From positions 1-26,363 of the IMG/VR virus record IMGVR_UViG_3300006874_000113: a DNA stretch of 26,363 bases. One strand, written 5' to 3'. The position numbers and the translations under genes were made by a program. The notes under the pieces were generated by a model. It did not search any database. It was not told where the DNA came from and saw only the letters and a list, made by a program, of their open reading frames with translations. The DNA comes from a virus. Below, one piece after another: positions 23,357-26,363 of the stretch (position 1 is the first letter of the stretch; each line of letters opens with the position of its first letter).

Positions 23357-24153
23357 GTTGTACTATACAAATACAACAACTTGTTATCCATTTTTTCAAC
23401 TAAATTACAAATGTTATTGTTTTGTTTATAATACGGGTTGGTTTCGCGTTCAGCATTCTCGTGATTTATATGAAATATCGGTTTAAATGATCCGCTTAAT
23501 CGACATACCGTATATCCCATTTTGTTAAATCGAATTAATGTCTCGTTGTCTTCATATCCCCATCCAATAAAATTTGGATTAAACCCATTGCAATTAAATA
23601 TGTTACGTTTTTTTGTAATAAAACCACCACCGGGGGATTGGGTATGACCAACATGAATCTTTTCATCATGATAGTTAATGGTATGGTAATAACTCATATT
23701 AATTTGAGCACATAAGTAATTGTAATCCAAATTTTTAACAAACTCGTCTCGGACAGGTTGTTTAATGCAAATAAAATGGCCATCATTAGGTAATATAACT
23801 TTCTTGTTATCTTTTGATAAAATTTCTAGTGTTTCTTCGATTGCTGTTGGACCAAAAATAACATCGACATCATTGAATATCAAATTATCATAAAAGGATT
23901 GTTTAACAGCTTCGTTATATGCTTTCATTTTATTCCAATTATTTGGAATAGAATCTATAACAATATGCCGAACTTTATCGTATTTGGTGAAATCTATTGT
24001 ATGCTGTTTATGTGGTTGTTCAACAACTATAAACTCGTAATTATCGTAATGTTTGTTGTAAAATTCAATCAGAGTTTTAAGATTTAATTCCCGGTCTGCA
24101 CTGTCTTTCCGGTAGAAAACTATTACAGATGAATTTAAATTAATTTTGTCCAT
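23344..24153 (-). CDS. GT-A glycosyltransferase with galactosyltransferase-type C-terminus
   Basis: 269 aa. A Rossmann-like start (SSVIVFYRKDSADRELNL) leads to NDVDVIF at 94-100, the DxD metal site. After it comes the galactosyltransferase C-terminal block: SPGGGFITKKRNIFNCNGF (173-191) and GWGYEDNETLIRF (197-209), where GWGxEDxE is the diagnostic piece of the Glyco_transf_7C domain. Probably transfers galactose or N-acetyl-hexosamine to the growing glycan. It overlaps both adjoining transferase genes (13-14 bp each), so the cassette is one operon. Confidence 0.8.
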   Translation of the reverse strand: MDKINLNSSVIVFYRKDSADRELNLKTLIEFYNKHYDNYEFIVVEQPHKQHTIDFTKYDKVRHIVIDSIPNNWNKMKAYNEAVKQSFYDNLIFNDVDVIFGPTAIEETLEILSKDNKKVILPNDGHFICIKQPVRDEFVKNLDYNYLCAQINMSYYHTINYHDEKIHVGHTQSPGGGFITKKRNIFNCNGFNPNFIGWGYEDNETLIRFNKMGYTVCRLSGSFKPIFHINHENAERETNPYYKQNNNICNLVEKMDNKLLYLYSTTWQM

Positions 24154-24961
24154 GCTTTTCTTTTATTATTTTGATCTTTTCATAAATTACTTGTCTCCCT
24201 TCAGTTGGCACTTCAACTGGTAAGTAACTATGTTTTTCTTTAAAATGGTGTGCTCCGTTAATTATATTAGTTCTCCAATCTTCTCTTGGACGTATCGTTG
24301 AATTATTTTCAGAACAGGCTTGTTCGCCAATATAATCCATCGAATTAGCGAGGTCCGGCCAATACCAATATCCAGGTAAATAGCCAGCTTTCACAATATT
24401 ATATGAATGATCAACATGTTCCCATGCATTTGTATAATTTTCATCAAATATACCAACATCTTCTAAAACCGATTTGTGGTAGTAACAAAACGAACCAACA
24501 CAATGTGTATTATATGCAATCTTAATATCATTTGGATATGGTACCGTAAATAAGGGCATCGGTTTGTTGTTAACTTTGTTTGCTGGTCCGTGATATCCGT
24601 ATAATAAATGCTTCAATCCAGATGTTTTTGATGCCTCAATATACTTTTCAAATACTGTAACATCTTTTATAACCATATCATCTTCAATAATAAAGATATG
24701 GTCACATTGTTGTTCTAGTAATTTTCGAAATAAAATATTTTTAGATTTACCGACACCAAGATTAGTTTTATTGTCAATAAAATCATCAAAAAAGCATCCA
24801 TGAAGGGTGTTTTGATAGTCAAACGGTTCTCCATCATTAACACCTACAATATAATCGATTTTATCTCTTCCTCCTCTAACAAAGAGTGATTTTAATAAGT
24901 TATCAAAAAACTCATTCCTATTACATGTGACTATACCAATACCTATTTTTTCGTTGGTCAT
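24140..24961 (-). CDS. GT2-like GT-A glycosyltransferase
   Basis: 273 aa. IGIGIVTCNRNEFFDNLLKS at 6-25 is the start of a GT-A fold. The DxD-type IIEDDMVIKD lies at 91-100. A later segment, GIFDENYTNAWEHVDHSYN, recalls the ED/H catalytic helix seen in GT2 enzymes. First gene of the four-transferase operon, diverging from the fibre-like gene at 24989 with 27 bp between the start codons. No TAAATA box in canonical form, only TAAAATA then GATTA then ATG. Likely adds the inner sugar, but the order of action cannot be read from the sequence. Confidence 0.8.
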   Translation of the reverse strand: MTNEKIGIGIVTCNRNEFFDNLLKSLFVRGGRDKIDYIVGVNDGEPFDYQNTLHGCFFDDFIDNKTNLGVGKSKNILFRKLLEQQCDHIFIIEDDMVIKDVTVFEKYIEASKTSGLKHLLYGYHGPANKVNNKPMPLFTVPYPNDIKIAYNTHCVGSFCYYHKSVLEDVGIFDENYTNAWEHVDHSYNIVKAGYLPGYWYWPDLANSMDYIGEQACSENNSTIRPREDWRTNIINGAHHFKEKHSYLPVEVPTEGRQVIYEKIKIIKEKHGQN

Positions 24962-24974
24962 TAATCTATTTTAG

Positions 24975-24982
24975 AATAAATA
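24975..24982 (+). promoter_or_regulatory. Late-promoter-like box AATAAATA
   Basis: AATAAATA, then CTTAAA, then the ATG at 24989 (6-nt gap), in the 27-bp divergent gap. Near-identical to the box at 5934-5941. Confidence 0.5.
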
Positions 24983-24988
24983 CTTAAA

Positions 24989-25903
24989 ATGTCAACAGGA
25001 AACGACAACTTTATCACATTGGATGTTATTAATGAAATACAAGATATTAACAACGGGGACTTTCTATTTACTGTTGTTGATGGTCAAATCTATAAATTGG
25101 ATTTCCAAAATTTTATAGTTTCACGCAACAATACAGATTTCTTTACATTAATTGACTCATTATCTGCTCAAGTAGCTACTAATACACAATCATTGTGTGC
25201 AATTAATGCATATCTAAACGATAATAAAGATGAAATATCTGAGTTAATTGGATTATCATCAACGTTCGTTTCATTGAGTAGTAATTGGGAAAGTACATAT
25301 GCAACAACCAAATCTCTTAGTGCTCAAACATGGCTACCAATTCCAACAGAAGCTAATCCGTTCAAAACTGGTTCGATGATTTATTATGATGGGAACGTTC
25401 GTGATTGGAAACCAATTGATGCTGGGACTCAAAACAATATTATAACAGTTGATCCAGATACAGGTTTGCCAGTATTTGGTAAAGGAAACTCAACCGGTAC
25501 TAGCGAATTATTAGCAACCGGGCAAGCTACAGTTTATTCAGCTGATAATTTAATTTTTAAAGTTATATCAAATTCCGGAGAATATCCATATGATGCAACC
25601 GTTCAATTGGCTACTCTTACAGATAGATATACAGATATTATAATCCAAACATCTATAATTGGAACCACACTTGAAAGTAATATTTCTACCAACCCGGCAC
25701 TTCAACCAACATTTACATCATCAGTTCAACTATTAAATAAAGGATCTGTTATAGGTAACACCTTACCGCAAGGTAATAAGGATTCTGGATCACCATTACA
25801 AATATCTGCAAATGTTACAGGTATAGTTAATGTCCAGAAGTCAAGTTATCTTAATACTGTTGAAATTGTATTGAACTATACAATATTTGGAACTAAAGTA
25901 TAA
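24989..25903 (+). CDS. Fibre-like structural protein, 304 aa
   Basis: No enzymatic motif. A short N-terminal head (NDNFITLDVINEIQDINNGD) is followed by a Ser/Thr/Leu-rich trimeric-shaft-like section (about 45-115: SLSAQVATNTQSLCAINAYL, ISELIGLSSTFVSLSSNW) and a beta-rich C-terminal domain of about 130 residues. This head-shaft-tip layout is that of short phage fibres or whiskers. It reads opposite to the glycosyltransferase operon with a 27-bp gap. Its stop (25901-25903) abuts the stop of the convergent gene (25904-25906) with no base between. Whether it is in the virion is an inference from sequence style. Confidence 0.6.
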   Translation: MSTGNDNFITLDVINEIQDINNGDFLFTVVDGQIYKLDFQNFIVSRNNTDFFTLIDSLSAQVATNTQSLCAINAYLNDNKDEISELIGLSSTFVSLSSNWESTYATTKSLSAQTWLPIPTEANPFKTGSMIYYDGNVRDWKPIDAGTQNNIITVDPDTGLPVFGKGNSTGTSELLATGQATVYSADNLIFKVISNSGEYPYDATVQLATLTDRYTDIIIQTSIIGTTLESNISTNPALQPTFTSSVQLLNKGSVIGNTLPQGNKDSGSPLQISANVTGIVNVQKSSYLNTVEIVLNYTIFGTKV

Positions 25904-25910
25904 TTACTTT
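25895..25910. terminator. Short inverted repeat across abutting convergent stops
   Basis: AAAGTA, TAAT, TACTTT: a 6-bp stem with 4-nt loop, with a weak outer AACT/AGTT pair, lies exactly over the two stop codons. It could serve as a small two-way terminator, but the stem is short and AT-rich. Confidence 0.25.
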
Positions 25911-26363
25911 CTTTTAGTTGACATAATTTGGCGCACTAATTCATTATATTGCGCCTTTTCTTTGTTTAATTGTCGTTGTTGGTCAACCAATATTTGTTCC
26001 ATATCCAAAGCTTCTTCACCTAAAATGGTAGATCCGGTTTCACCAATTAGATCTCCTTCAGCGTCAATATATTGTTTAATTAAGTGAAGTCGTTGTTCTC
26101 TTGTACCGAAAATTTCAACTATTGCTGGGCAATCTTCAGCTGGAAAAAAAGGAGATTTACTAGCTCCTTGAAAATATTGTTGTTCGAACCCTTTAAAAAT
26201 ATGATCGATTTCTTCGATAAAAATTTTATCAGTATCTCTCATACCATCATTTTCAATTTGAACAGGAGCTGCAGCAGTTAATGGTATGAAAAATATAACA
26301 TCTAACATGCGTAAACTCTCCCGGATGATTGGGATACATTTATTTACAAACTCTTTATCTACA
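25904..26363 (-). CDS. Hypothetical protein, 5'-truncated by the window edge
   Basis: The frame that ends at 25904 stays open past an internal ATG at 26308 all the way to the right edge, adding VDKEFVNKCIPIIRESLRML and more upstream. The true start is therefore outside the window, and the 134-aa version is an artefact of the first in-frame ATG. The visible part is acidic in the middle (IEEIDHIFKGFEQQYFQGAS) and ends in a Gln/Lys-rich amphipathic helix (RQLNKEKAQYNELVRQIMSTKRK), coiled-coil-like. Family not recognised. Confidence 0.75.
   Translation of the reverse strand, partial: VDKEFVNKCIPIIRESLRMLDVIFFIPLTAAAPVQIENDGMRDTDKIFIEEIDHIFKGFEQQYFQGASKSPFFPAEDCPAIVEIFGTREQRLHLIKQYIDAEGDLIGETGSTILGEEALDMEQILVDQQRQLNKEKAQYNELVRQIMSTKRK

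Noticed and set aside
1-26363. tRNA genes or insertion sequences
   Set aside because: Gaps between genes are almost all under 50 bp, and no cloverleaf arms, transposase frames or terminal repeats were found by eye.

Overview
The window is a stretch of a tailed-phage genome from a contractile-tailed myovirus distantly related to T4. The evidence is a clear gp20-type portal, a gp15-type tail terminator, a gp26-type baseplate hub protein, a probable tape measure, a gp31/GroES-like co-chaperonin and a gp62-like clamp-loader subunit, packed at very high coding density in AT-rich DNA. Nearly everything reads from the minus strand. Only three genes (a holin, a GIY-YIG-like protein and a fibre-like protein) read from the plus strand. 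I see no Shine-Dalgarno signals. Instead, 13 starts carry a TAAATA box ending 5-6 nt before the start codon, and many of the rest overlap or abut the upstream gene. The lack of Shine-Dalgarno signals, fucosyltransferase-type enzymes and a fibre-associated motif I associate with Bacteroidota phages hint at a Bacteroidota host. That is inference only.

Layout, read along + coordinates (minus-strand transcription runs right to left): 1-4953 holds baseplate and tail genes (start of a further gene, a gp48/54-like protein, a 282-aa protein, a probable tape measure, a gp26-like protein). 4956-6783 holds a PD-(D/E)XK nuclease and four small genes. 6831-7382 (+) is a three-TM-type holin, ending in a hairpin that lies inside the opposing gene. 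7372-12364 carries small genes and two large fibre genes sharing an Mtd-like N-terminal domain. 12376-17284 is the portal, an unusual Thr/Pro-stalk serine protease, a 167-aa protein and the gp15-like terminator. 17300-17602 (+) is a GIY-YIG-like protein. 17570-21648 is a replication and host-takeover block (DinG/XPD-like helicase, two zinc-binding or SH3-like small proteins, co-chaperonin, gp62-like, DUF366-like). 21686-24961 is a four-gene glycosyltransferase cassette plus the stump of a probable fifth. 24989-25903 (+) is a fibre-like gene, and a 5'-truncated gene runs off the right end.

The standout is the 592-aa protein at 14155-15933: a Thr-every-second-residue stalk of about 200 residues, a Cys-rich linker, and a chymotrypsin-fold protease with a full apparent triad (His359, Asp422, Ser532). 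It sits among virion genes, starts with GTG and has its own promoter-like box next to a terminator-like hairpin. Together with the glycosyltransferase cassette it suggests, as a hypothesis, a mucin-like, possibly glycosylated virion-borne protease. The second novelty is the promoter geometry: if the TAAATA boxes work like T4 late promoters, many late mRNAs here would be leaderless or nearly so.
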